The position numbers were made by a program, and so were the translations under genes. 5,126 nucleotides of DNA from assembly GCA_029239545.1 (NCBI GenBank), contig JARBUQ010000383.1:1-5126 (forward strand), in the 5' to 3' direction. Source of the stretch: Paenibacillus sp. GTDB lineage: Bacteria > Bacillota > Bacilli > Paenibacillales > NBRC-103111. This document shows, in pieces, positions 1 through 5,126 of this stretch. The number at the start of each line of letters is the position of its first letter. Within the stretch, counting starts at the first letter, position 1. The notes beneath the pieces are model-generated. The model ran no database searches. It was not told where the DNA came from and worked only from the letters and a program-made list of their open reading frames with translations.

Positions 1-69
1 ATATTACCTGATTTCTTCCAAAATCCACAAAAATATATTAATATCCAGGAGGTTGGCCAAAATGACTAA
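1..69 (+). CDS. Possible 3' end of an upstream gene (partial)
   Basis: Reading from base 1 there is an open frame of 22 codons ending in TAA at 67-69; the tail reads ...YINIQEVGQND. It runs off the left edge, so no start or domain is visible and I do not recognise the product. Its stop lies 8 bases inside the next gene (ATG at 62), an arrangement common in translationally coupled pairs such as toxin-antitoxin operons where the XRE antitoxin is second. The ribosome binding site of the next gene would lie inside this coding sequence. A 66-base open frame in AT-rich DNA can arise by chance, and the neighbouring frame starting at base 2 is open too, so this call is tentative. Confidence 0.35.
   Translation: MLPDFFQNPQKYINIQEVGQND
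47..52 (+). promoter_or_regulatory. Ribosome binding site deciding the XRE regulator start
   Basis: A perfect AGGAGG lies 9 bases before the ATG at 62. It directly abuts the in-frame TTG at 53, which is too close for that codon to be used, so the ATG is preferred. Confidence 0.8.
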
Positions 70-379
70 AAAACTTGGGCAAGATTTTGCAGAGTTAAAA
101 ATGGCCGCAAGGCAAATACCAGAAGTTGCCGATTATTTAAATAGTTTTTCAGTTACAATTGGAAATCTTGTTTTTGCACGTCGAATGCAACTCGGAATGA
201 GCCAAAAGGAGCTTTCTGATCGGGCCAAAACCACGCAAGCGACAATTTCCCGAGTTGAAGCTGGTCATGATGGCGTTAAATCCGGAACATTAAACGACAT
301 ATTTAAAGAGTTAGGCTTGTCTGATATTAATCCGGTATATTCCGAAGATGCTGCAACAATGGAATACGCAAAGAAATAA
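62..379 (+). CDS. XRE/Cro-cI family helix-turn-helix regulator, 105 aa
   Basis: This is a small cytoplasmic DNA-binding protein, probably a repressor. Residues about 36-86 form an XRE-type helix-turn-helix: SQKELSDRAK (47-56) is the first helix of the motif and TTQATISRVEAG (57-68) is the turn plus recognition helix, with the typical Q, S and E positions. The first 30 residues form a helical extension before the domain, a layout also seen in HigA-like antitoxins, and the last 20 residues are a short acidic tail. The start is ATG 62, set by AGGAGG at 47-52; TTG 53 is in frame but unsuitably placed. The gene may overlap an upstream coding frame by 8 bases and is followed by a strong terminator at 461-491, so it probably ends its operon. 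My hand count of bases 61-360 gives about 40% GC, lower than the genes to the right, which hints at separate ancestry. Antitoxin and stand-alone repressor are both possible; the helix-turn-helix call itself is secure. Confidence 0.85.
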   Translation: MTKKLGQDFAELKMAARQIPEVADYLNSFSVTIGNLVFARRMQLGMSQKELSDRAKTTQATISRVEAGHDGVKSGTLNDIFKELGLSDINPVYSEDAATMEYAKK

Positions 380-460
380 TTATGTTTATAGGTGCTTACT
401 CTGCTTATATTAATGGGAATACAGGGGACGATACCTCAACTTAAAATAATTGTTACATTG

Positions 461-491
461 ACCGGCTCTATAATAGAGAACCGGTTTTTTT
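461..491 (+). terminator. Rho-independent terminator after the XRE regulator
   Basis: ACCGGCTCTA at 461-470 pairs with TAGAG and CCGGT (474-478 and 481-485), leaving a TAA loop and a two-base AA bulge. A run of seven T follows the CCGG (485-491). The T tract is only on the plus strand side, so it terminates the XRE transcript; on the minus strand the hairpin is not followed by T residues, so it should not serve the HD-GYP gene. Confidence 0.85.
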
Positions 492-618
492 GTAGTTGAA
501 TAATTGCCATTAACAGGTTGCTTGATCTTCTGCACAACTATCATTCGTCCTTACTCTTATGCACCCTTATCTTCATAGTAAGTATAAATCAGATGTTCGT
601 TCCAGAATTTTTGCCCAC
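492..618. other. Intergenic region between convergent genes, no gene seen
   Basis: This 127-base stretch separates the 3' ends of the XRE unit and the minus-strand HD-GYP gene. I see no convincing coding frame and no T-tailed hairpin for the HD-GYP transcript. The only structure is a 6-base inverted repeat, CTTACT (550-555) and AGTAAG (577-582), with a 21-base loop and no T tract. Confidence 0.5.
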
Positions 619-1608
619 TCATTTAGCCAAAGACACCTGAGCTATCCTGAAGGTAGACAGCTCCCGCTCTAGCTTGCCTTCCCGCACCAGATAGGTCAGG
701 AGAGCTTTTGCCGCCTTGGGATCGAACTGGGTGCCGCTGTATCGGGTGAGCTCCTCTGCAGCAATCTCGACCGGCAGCTTTTGCCTGTAGGATCGGTTCG
801 TAGTCATCGCGTCAAATGCATCCGCCACTCCCAGTATTCTGGCTCCGATAGGAATCTCCGTCCCTTTCAGTCCGCTGGGATATCCTTTGCCATCCGGGCG
901 TTCATGATGATATCTGACCATATCCGAGATCCCAAGCTCCCCGAAGCTTTTGATCCCTTGAATGATTTGGTACCCATCCTCCGAATGCTTCTTCATCTGA
1001 GCATATTCTTCTTCGCTAAGGCGGCTTTCTTTTTGCAAAATGAAATCCGGTGTCCCTACCTTCCCTATATCATGGATGAGACCGGCCAAATAAATGGAAT
1101 CCGTCTCCCGCTGCGACAGCCCTAATTCCTTGGCAATCTCACGAGCGTATTCCGCCACGTTGCTGGAATGAAACGCCGTGTAGGGGTCCCGTGTATCAAT
1201 GGTTTTGGCCAGCGAGAACACCGTGTTCATCAGCGTCTCCTGCTGCTCGGATTTCTCCTCGTAATGCCTCGTTGAGATCCATACCACTCTTTTGACCACG
1301 AGCATGAGAAGGGCCATTGCAGCGACAACCACGAACAGAATCGGCTGTGGCTGATGGAACAAAAAGATCGAGCCTAACAAGGCGGCAGCCATGATGCCCA
1401 TGAGCGGAAGCGGAACCCTGAGCAGGACAAGAAGCACTAACGGATAGGCATACAGGGCAATCAGATAAGGTGAGTCCAGCAGCCCATTCAACACGACTGC
1501 GGCTGTCGCGGCCGTACTGAATAAGACCCAGAACATAAATCCATATTTCTCGAAGGAGACCGGACAGAACTCAGATCCCTCTTTACATCGATTCCATTCC
1601 GCTAACAT
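619..1608 (-). CDS. Membrane HD-GYP protein, probable cyclic-di-GMP phosphodiesterase, 329 aa
   Basis: HD-GYP enzymes hydrolyse the second messenger cyclic-di-GMP to pGpG or GMP. Residues about 24-110 hold four hydrophobic segments (roughly 24-44, 46-64, 67-84, 89-108), so the protein should sit in the cytoplasmic membrane. A short charged linker (112-130) leads to the cytoplasmic HD-GYP domain (about 136-325). Visible active-site elements are H147, the HD pair H179-D180 in HDIGK, K183, H208, H234-H235, the GYP signature HHERPDGKGYP (234-244) and D263. All expected metal ligands appear present, so it should be active. There is no receiver or recognisable sensor domain besides the membrane part; the signal is unknown. 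The start is ATG at 1608, with AAGGGGG 7 bases upstream. A longer frame begins with TTG at 1692, but that codon lies in the likely -35 box. The gene is divergent from the lipoprotein gene. Hand counting shows 661-780 to be GC-rich (about 60%). Confidence 0.92.
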   Translation of the reverse strand: MLAEWNRCKEGSEFCPVSFEKYGFMFWVLFSTAATAAVVLNGLLDSPYLIALYAYPLVLLVLLRVPLPLMGIMAAALLGSIFLFHQPQPILFVVVAAMALLMLVVKRVVWISTRHYEEKSEQQETLMNTVFSLAKTIDTRDPYTAFHSSNVAEYAREIAKELGLSQRETDSIYLAGLIHDIGKVGTPDFILQKESRLSEEEYAQMKKHSEDGYQIIQGIKSFGELGISDMVRYHHERPDGKGYPSGLKGTEIPIGARILGVADAFDAMTTNRSYRQKLPVEIAAEELTRYSGTQFDPKAAKALLTYLVREGKLERELSTFRIAQVSLAK

Positions 1609-1615
1609 TATTATT

Positions 1616-1622
1616 CCCCCTT
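1616..1622 (-). promoter_or_regulatory. Ribosome binding site of the membrane HD-GYP gene
   Basis: On the minus strand AAGGGGG lies 7 bases before the ATG at 1608. It supports this start over the in-frame upstream TTG at 1692, which has no comparable site. Confidence 0.75.
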
Positions 1623-1663
1623 GAATTGAAATGCTGCTGCTCCGTTCAGATGATTGCGCCAAC

Positions 1664-1692
1664 AGAATAGTCCAAAAAGACCATTTTGTCAA
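1664..1692 (-). promoter_or_regulatory. Sigma-A promoter for the membrane HD-GYP gene
   Basis: On the minus strand a perfect -35 TTGACA (1692-1687) is followed after exactly 17 bases by the -10 TATTCT (1669-1664), 4 of 6 to consensus. Transcription would start near 1657, giving a leader of about 50 bases before the ATG at 1608. This fits the chosen start and excludes the 28-codon upstream extension. Confidence 0.65.
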
Positions 1693-1768
1693 TCAATGGT
1701 TCACAAACCGTCTACAGCCCTCGAAAACCCGCTCTGAATCTACAATTCCTACACTTGAAAAGCTTGTC

Positions 1769-1797
1769 TTGGCATAGTAGTTAATAGCACTTATAAT
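1769..1797 (+). promoter_or_regulatory. Sigma-A promoter for the lipoprotein gene
   Basis: TTGGCA (1769-1774, one mismatch to consensus) and a perfect TATAAT (1792-1797) are separated by 17 bases. Transcription would start near 1804, leaving a leader of about 108 bases. The transcript may continue into the kinase and regulator genes, since no T-tailed terminator is seen between them. Confidence 0.75.
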
Positions 1798-1817
1798 TAT
1801 GCATATACATACATAAT
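1796..1817. repeat. Imperfect palindrome over the lipoprotein transcription start, possible operator
   Basis: ATTATG (1796-1801) and CATAAT (1812-1817) are perfect inverted 6-base arms around a 10-base AT-rich centre with partial symmetry. The left arm overlaps the end of the TATAAT box and the element covers the expected start site near 1804, the classical position for a repressor site. AT-rich palindromes occur by chance, and no regulator can be named. Confidence 0.35.
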
Positions 1818-1854
1818 AGTTCTGGAGCACCACTTTTTTTCGTACCGCGCTGGA

Positions 1855-1874
1855 AGCTGCGCACCGTGCTAGCT
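1855..1874 (+). other. Possible hairpin in the lipoprotein leader
   Basis: AGCTG (1855-1859) can pair with TAGCT (1870-1874) through one G-U pair, and GCA (1861-1863) with TGC (1867-1869), leaving a bulged C and a CCG loop. It lies in the untranslated leader about 24 bases before the ribosome binding site, with no T tract after it. It is small and does not match a riboswitch class I recognise, including the cyclic-di-GMP types. Confidence 0.3.
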
Positions 1875-1911
1875 GATAGTAATATTCATAGATTGATAGG
1901 GGGGAAAAGTC

Positions 1912-2295
1912 GTGAGAAAATGGCACTTGATCATAGGAATGGCCTGTCTTCTACTGACTGCTTGCAGCAGCGGGACAACGGTCACCACAGGAGCCGCCTC
2001 AGAGCAGGAGCAAAAGCCAAGCCTGGATGTGAAGCTAACCGTTACAGGCAATCAGGTTACCGTGAAAGTGGACACTGATATTCAAATTTCCGAAGAGCAT
2101 TACGGCAAGGCGCGCAAAAAAGGCGAGGGGCACATCCATATGTATCTAGACGATGGCGAGAAAATAGGAGTAACCGAGGAAGAGAAGGTGTTCAAAGATC
2201 TCGCTCCAGGCAAGCATACGATCAAGATGTCTTTGCATAATAACGACCACACTCCGTATGACGTAACGAAATCGATCGATTTTGACATTAAATAA
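1912..2295 (+). CDS. Small histidine-containing secreted lipoprotein, 127 aa
   Basis: The N-terminus is a lipoprotein signal: basic MRK, a hydrophobic core, and a lipobox L15-T16-A17-C18, so Cys18 would be lipidated and the protein anchored on the outer face of the membrane. A Ser/Thr/Glu-rich linker (19-37) leads to one domain (38-127) with alternating beta strands: DVKLTVTGNQVTVKVDTD, then GEGHIHMYLDDG, then LAPGKHTIKMSLHNNDHTPY. The pattern suggests a small Ig-like beta sandwich comparable to YtkA/FixH-like domains. H74, H76, H102, H109 and H113, with M77 and M106, could bind metal such as copper, but this is inferred. The start is GTG at 1912, 7 bases after AGGGGGG (1898-1904). The gene has its own promoter at 1769-1797 and lies 102 bases before the histidine kinase gene, so it might be an accessory sensor protein or simply a neighbour. 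I do not recognise a named gene. Confidence 0.85.
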   Translation: MRKWHLIIGMACLLLTACSSGTTVTTGAASEQEQKPSLDVKLTVTGNQVTVKVDTDIQISEEHYGKARKKGEGHIHMYLDDGEKIGVTEEEKVFKDLAPGKHTIKMSLHNNDHTPYDVTKSIDFDIK

Positions 2296-2303
2296 ACTAT
2301 TAG

Positions 2304-2374
2304 ATAAGTTGAACGAAAGGTTATTATTGCGAATAAACGCCGATGTTCGCAGCACTTGCTTTTGTTCAACTTAT
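2304..2374. repeat. Compound inverted repeat between lipoprotein and kinase genes
   Basis: ATAAGTTGAACGAAAG (2304-2319) pairs with CTTTTGTTCAACTTAT (2359-2374): 15 Watson-Crick pairs plus one G-U. Inside the 39-base loop a second perfect pair, TGCGAA (2328-2333) and TTCGCA (2346-2351), can form, giving a two-tier stem. No T tract follows on either strand, so it is not a standard terminator. It ends 9 bases before the kinase ribosome binding site. It could be an RNA processing or attenuation structure, a rho-assisted 3' end, a protein site, or a small inverted-repeat element; no target duplication is seen. Confidence 0.75.
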
Positions 2375-2383
2375 GCAGATACC

Positions 2384-2390
2384 TGGGAGA
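2384..2390 (+). promoter_or_regulatory. Ribosome binding site deciding the kinase start
   Basis: TGGGAGA lies 7 bases before the GTG at 2398. The frame is open back to a TTG at 2356, but that codon lies inside the 71-base inverted repeat and has no ribosome binding site, so GTG 2398 is preferred. Confidence 0.6.
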
Positions 2391-2397
2391 ATACGCT

Positions 2398-3915
2398 GTG
2401 TTCCGTAACCTAAGCCTACAAAACCGGATCATCATTCTGGTCACGGTCGTAACGGTGCTGATGATGTCCGTTATCGTCTCCTTCGATTCTTACAGCCTGC
2501 AGAAGTCCGTGGACGAGACCTACATCAGCCAATTGAATGGAATGACGATTGCTATTAATGGCAGATATGAAGAATCGCACTCTTTTGAAGACGTCCAGCA
2601 AATTTTTGATTACATTCAATACAAAAATTCTGATGTTCTTCAGCTTACTTTATACGGGGAACAAACCGTCCTCGCAGCTACCGATCGAGAGCGCATCGGA
2701 CAGCCCTCGCCCCCTGATCTGCTAAGCTCCCTGCCTAACAGCGACAGCCAGATGTCTCATTTCTATAAGGATGTAGACGGGATACCCAAGGGTCTGCTTA
2801 CGGCTCCGCTCAAAGAAGACGGAGTTACAGTTGGTGCGATCGAGCTAATACTGAATACTTCGGGCAATACAGAATTAATTAAAAATCGGATTCAGTTTAT
2901 CGTGCTGGTCGGTCTGGCTATCACTTTGCTTCTGCTGGTCTTTCTATCCCTCATTATCCGCAAGCTGCTGATCCACCCGCTGCTGCGTATTCGTCTGGCT
3001 GCCGTTTCAATCAGGCAAGGCTCACCTTACAGGGAAATTGCTTTGGATGCCAGTCAGGAGATCAATGAGGTTGCCGCCGCTTTTAACGATATGGTACATA
3101 ATCTGGACGGCCGCTACGATGAATTGCAGCAAGCGATGAAGACGATTCAGCGAACACAGAAACAGCTCGTAGAGTCTGAGAAAATGGTGGCGCTTGGCAA
3201 TCTCGTTGCCGGTGTATCCCACGAAATCAACACCCCCATCGGCATTGGAGTGACCGCCGCTTCTTATATGGATGAGAAGTCCAAGGAGTTTCTGAGAGTA
3301 TACACGAATAACAAGATGAAGCGGTCCGATCTGGATGACTATCTTAAGACAGTCAGTGAAACAACCGGGATGATTCAGACTAATCTTCAACGGGCGTCAG
3401 AGCTGATCAAAAGCTTTAAGCAGGTTGCTGTAGACCGATCTGTGGACACCAAACGAACCTTTGCCATCAAAGAGTATATTCAGGAGGTACTGATTAGTCT
3501 ACAGCCCAATCTGAAGAAGACCAAACATCATGTGACGATTCATGGCACGGATGGCATCGAAATATTCAGTGATCCCGGGGCTCTCTCGCAGATTGTAACC
3601 AATCTGATCATGAACTCATTGATCCATGCCTATGAAGCCAGTACGGAAGGGAACATCTCGATTACTATTACCCAGAATTCTACTAATAAATTGCTGCTTT
3701 ACTATACCGACGACGGAAAAGGGATGCCTCCAGAGATCGTGGATCAAATCTTCAATCCTTTCTTCACCACGAATCGAGGAGGAGGAGGAACCGGACTCGG
3801 CATGCATATCGTCTACAATCTTGTAACCCAGTCACTTGGCGGAACGATTGAATGTGAGAGCATCTTGGGAGAAGGCACCACATTCCGGATACAAATACCC
3901 ATTCGCGAGGAGTAA
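2398..3915 (+). CDS. Membrane sensor histidine kinase (Cache-like sensor, HAMP, HisKA/HATPase), 505 aa
   Basis: This is the sensor of a two-component system; it autophosphorylates on His and passes phosphate to a response regulator, here probably the next gene. TM1 spans about 10-28, an extracytoplasmic domain 29-165, and TM2 166-187. The sensor contains a stretch around 82-152 (LYGEQTVLAATDRERIGQ and a following GAIEL) that looks like a Cache/PDC fold. A HAMP domain follows (about 184-237, with P194 and EINEVAAAFNDM), then a coiled region (238-262). The phosphoacceptor is H275 in VSHEINTPIG. The ATPase part has N406 in the N box, DDGKGMP (438-444), FNPFFTT (452-458) and GTGLGMH (464-470). 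All catalytic motifs are intact. The H-box style and the GTGLGMHIVYN segment resemble the HPK4-like kinases that often accompany DUF3369/HD-GYP regulators, from my memory of the family. The start is GTG 2398. The stop is 7 bases before the regulator ATG, so they form an operon. No good dedicated promoter was found; read-through from 1769 is possible. Confidence 0.93.
   Translation: MFRNLSLQNRIIILVTVVTVLMMSVIVSFDSYSLQKSVDETYISQLNGMTIAINGRYEESHSFEDVQQIFDYIQYKNSDVLQLTLYGEQTVLAATDRERIGQPSPPDLLSSLPNSDSQMSHFYKDVDGIPKGLLTAPLKEDGVTVGAIELILNTSGNTELIKNRIQFIVLVGLAITLLLLVFLSLIIRKLLIHPLLRIRLAAVSIRQGSPYREIALDASQEINEVAAAFNDMVHNLDGRYDELQQAMKTIQRTQKQLVESEKMVALGNLVAGVSHEINTPIGIGVTAASYMDEKSKEFLRVYTNNKMKRSDLDDYLKTVSETTGMIQTNLQRASELIKSFKQVAVDRSVDTKRTFAIKEYIQEVLISLQPNLKKTKHHVTIHGTDGIEIFSDPGALSQIVTNLIMNSLIHAYEASTEGNISITITQNSTNKLLLYYTDDGKGMPPEIVDQIFNPFFTTNRGGGGTGLGMHIVYNLVTQSLGGTIECESILGEGTTFRIQIPIREE
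3907..3912 (+). promoter_or_regulatory. Ribosome binding site of the response regulator
   Basis: GAGGAG lies inside the last codons of the kinase gene, 10 bases before ATG 3923. Its position suggests the two proteins are translated in a coupled way. Confidence 0.7.
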
Positions 3916-3922
3916 ACAAACC

Positions 3923-5126
3923 ATGGTCAGTGATCATCAAGAGGATCTGCTTACATTTGCCGATGAAGAAGTTGAGAGCAATCAAGATATAAACCGGCCA
4001 GAGAAAGAAAAATGGAAATTGATTATCGTAGATGACGCTCAGGAGATTCATCACTTGACCAAAATGGTGCTGAGTGATTTTGAATTTGACGGGAAACGTC
4101 TGGAATTCATAAGCGCTTATACCGAAGCGGAAGCTTTCGAAGTGATCCGGGATCATCCGGACACCGCTATCATTCTGTTGGACGTAGTGATGGATCAGGA
4201 TGATTCGGGCCTTAAGATTGTCAAATACATTCGCGAAGAGCTGAAGTATCAATCCGTTCGAATTATTCTTCGCACAGGTCAGCCGGGTCAAGCACCCGAG
4301 AGACTGGTCATTACCAATTACGACATCAACGATTACAAGGAAAAAACAGAGCTGACCACGCAGAAGCTGTTCACAACCGTCATGGCGGCTTTGCGCTCTT
4401 TTAGAGATATTATGGTAATTGAGAACAACAAGATTGGGCTGGAAAAAATTATTCAGTCCTCAGCAGCCTTGTTCGAACCGAAGTCGATGAAAAATTTCGC
4501 CTCAGGTGTCTTGACGCAGCTGACCTCTATTCTGAATCTTCACAAGAATGCTCTGCATTGCAACAGCTTTGCCGTTACCAAAGGCCGGGAGCAATTCTAT
4601 GTTCTGGCCGCTACGGGCGATTATTCGTTCCATGAATCAGAGAATATTGAGGATGTGGTCCCGACCCACGTCTTGAACAGCATACATGAAACTTTCCAGT
4701 ACAAGAAAAGCAGCTTTTACGATGATCATTTCTGCTGTTATTTTCAGAGCAAAACCGGCATGGAGAATGTCATTTACTTCGAGGGAACGAAGCAGTTGAA
4801 TGAATGGAACCGATATTTAATCGAGATATACTGCTCTAATGTATCGGTCGCTTTTGAGAATATATACTTGAACGAGGAAGTCGAGCATACGCAGAAGGAA
4901 ATTATTTTCACACTGGGTGAAATTGCAGAGACGCGTTCCCAGGAAACAGGTTATCATGTCAAACGTGTCGCCGAATATTGCAAGCTGCTGGCTCTCCGCT
5001 ACGGACTGCCTGAAGAGGAGGCCGAGCTTATTCGTCTGGCGTCGTCTATGCACGATGTGGGGAAGGTAGCCGTGCCTGATGCGATTCTGAACAAGCCCGG
5101 CAAGCTCACGGATGAGGAATTCGAAA
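3923..5126 (+). CDS. Response regulator: receiver, DUF3369 and HD-GYP domains (partial, 3' end missing)
   Basis: The first 401 residues are visible with no stop before the window edge. After a short leader with LLTFADEE (9-16), a receiver domain spans about 31-160: acidic D37-D38, phosphoacceptor D87 in LLDVVM, T118 in RTGQPGQAPE, and K139 in YKEKTELT. These segments are characteristic of receivers joined to DUF3369. A GAF-like DUF3369 domain follows (about 165-315). The HD-GYP output domain begins about 325: H345 in YHVKRVAEY, H377-D378 in MHDVGK and K381 are present. The HHExxDGxGYP motif should lie beyond the edge, so completeness cannot be judged; family members are about 500 residues, so roughly 100 are missing. 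The likely role is phosphorylation-controlled cyclic-di-GMP hydrolysis in the cytoplasm. ATG 3923 follows GAGGAG and lies 7 bases after the kinase stop, so the kinase is the expected phosphodonor. Confidence 0.92.
   Translation, partial: MVSDHQEDLLTFADEEVESNQDINRPEKEKWKLIIVDDAQEIHHLTKMVLSDFEFDGKRLEFISAYTEAEAFEVIRDHPDTAIILLDVVMDQDDSGLKIVKYIREELKYQSVRIILRTGQPGQAPERLVITNYDINDYKEKTELTTQKLFTTVMAALRSFRDIMVIENNKIGLEKIIQSSAALFEPKSMKNFASGVLTQLTSILNLHKNALHCNSFAVTKGREQFYVLAATGDYSFHESENIEDVVPTHVLNSIHETFQYKKSSFYDDHFCCYFQSKTGMENVIYFEGTKQLNEWNRYLIEIYCSNVSVAFENIYLNEEVEHTQKEIIFTLGEIAETRSQETGYHVKRVAEYCKLLALRYGLPEEEAELIRLASSMHDVGKVAVPDAILNKPGKLTDEEFE

Larger units (their letters stand above)
1609..1911. other. 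Divergent intergenic control region
   Basis: This 303-base region lies between the oppositely oriented HD-GYP and lipoprotein genes. It holds one promoter for each direction with -35 boxes about 77 bases apart, an imperfect palindrome at 1796-1817, a T tract at 1834-1840 and a leader hairpin at 1855-1874. A minus-strand frame of 77 codons (1693-1926) crosses it, but it has no ribosome binding site of note and no recognisable motif, so I do not treat it as a gene. Confidence 0.7.

Noticed and set aside
382..444. 20-codon plus-strand frame after the XRE gene
   Set aside because: There is no ribosome binding site before the ATG and nothing recognisable in the peptide.
781..1125. Plus-strand frame of 114 codons within the HD-GYP gene
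   Set aside because: It is a shadow of the minus-strand gene, whose catalytic motifs are complete across this region.
1609..1692. 28-codon N-terminal extension of the membrane HD-GYP protein
   Set aside because: The extended start is a TTG inside the predicted -35 box, so it would not be transcribed from that promoter, and ATG 1608 has a good ribosome binding site.
1821..1840. Possible attenuator: T run at 1834-1840 in the lipoprotein leader
   Set aside because: The sequence before the T run pairs over only three bases (TGG with CCA), too weak for an intrinsic terminator.
1804..1911. Possible riboswitch in the lipoprotein leader, considered because of the cyclic-di-GMP theme
   Set aside because: I could not find the conserved core of cyclic-di-GMP-I or -II or another class; only one small hairpin is visible.
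1693..1926. Minus-strand frame of 77 codons
   Set aside because: It overlaps the lipoprotein start, its ribosome binding site and both the promoter and palindrome; it has no good ribosome binding site and no recognisable motif.
2282..2337. Possible kinase promoter (TTGACA at 2282, or TTGAAC at 2309 with AATAAA at 2332)
   Set aside because: The first has no acceptable -10 box at 16-18 bases; the second matches only 4 of 6 in both boxes.
3776..3791. Four GGA repeats in the kinase gene resembling a ribosome binding site or slippage tract
   Set aside because: They encode the glycine-rich ATP lid before GTGLG in the expected frame and length, so they are explained by the protein.
3764..4291. Minus-strand frame of 175 codons over the kinase end and regulator start
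   Set aside because: It lies opposite two well-supported genes with intact motifs and has no recognisable domain.

Overview
The window looks like chromosome of a low-to-moderate GC Gram-positive bacterium of the Bacillales, most plausibly Paenibacillus or a relative. The reasons are strong purine-rich ribosome binding sites (AGGAGG, AGGGGGG, GAGGAG), GTG starts, sigma-A-type promoters, an intrinsic terminator with a T tract, and a lipoprotein with a typical Gram-positive lipobox. The genus is an inference; no gene here fixes it.

Left end (1-491): the possible last codons of a gene entering from the left overlap a small XRE-family helix-turn-helix regulator (62-379). A clear rho-independent terminator closes this unit at 461-491. 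By hand count it is AT-richer (about 40% GC over 61-360) than the rest and may be a toxin-antitoxin or mobile-type module; the partner is outside the window.

Middle (619-2295): a membrane HD-GYP protein, a probable cyclic-di-GMP phosphodiesterase, is on the minus strand (619-1608). It diverges from a small histidine-containing lipoprotein on the plus strand (1912-2295). The roughly 300-base intergenic region carries one good sigma-A promoter for each gene. An imperfect palindrome covers the -10 and start region of the lipoprotein promoter.

Right end (2296-5126): after a 102-base gap containing a compound 71-base inverted repeat comes a two-component pair. The first gene is a membrane histidine kinase with an extracytoplasmic Cache-like sensor, HAMP domain and complete catalytic core (2398-3915). 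Seven bases later comes a response regulator with receiver, DUF3369 and HD-GYP domains (3923 to the window edge, cut before its GYP motif). The likely logic is that an external signal is read by the kinase, phosphate passes to Asp87 of the regulator, and its HD-GYP output lowers cyclic-di-GMP. The divergent HD-GYP protein would be a second enzyme of the same type. The lipoprotein may be an extracytoplasmic accessory, but that is only inferred from position.

The gene families are known ones. I did not find a clearly new biological system; the more unusual items are the inverted repeat, the promoter palindrome and the grouping of two HD-GYP genes around a lipoprotein and a kinase.
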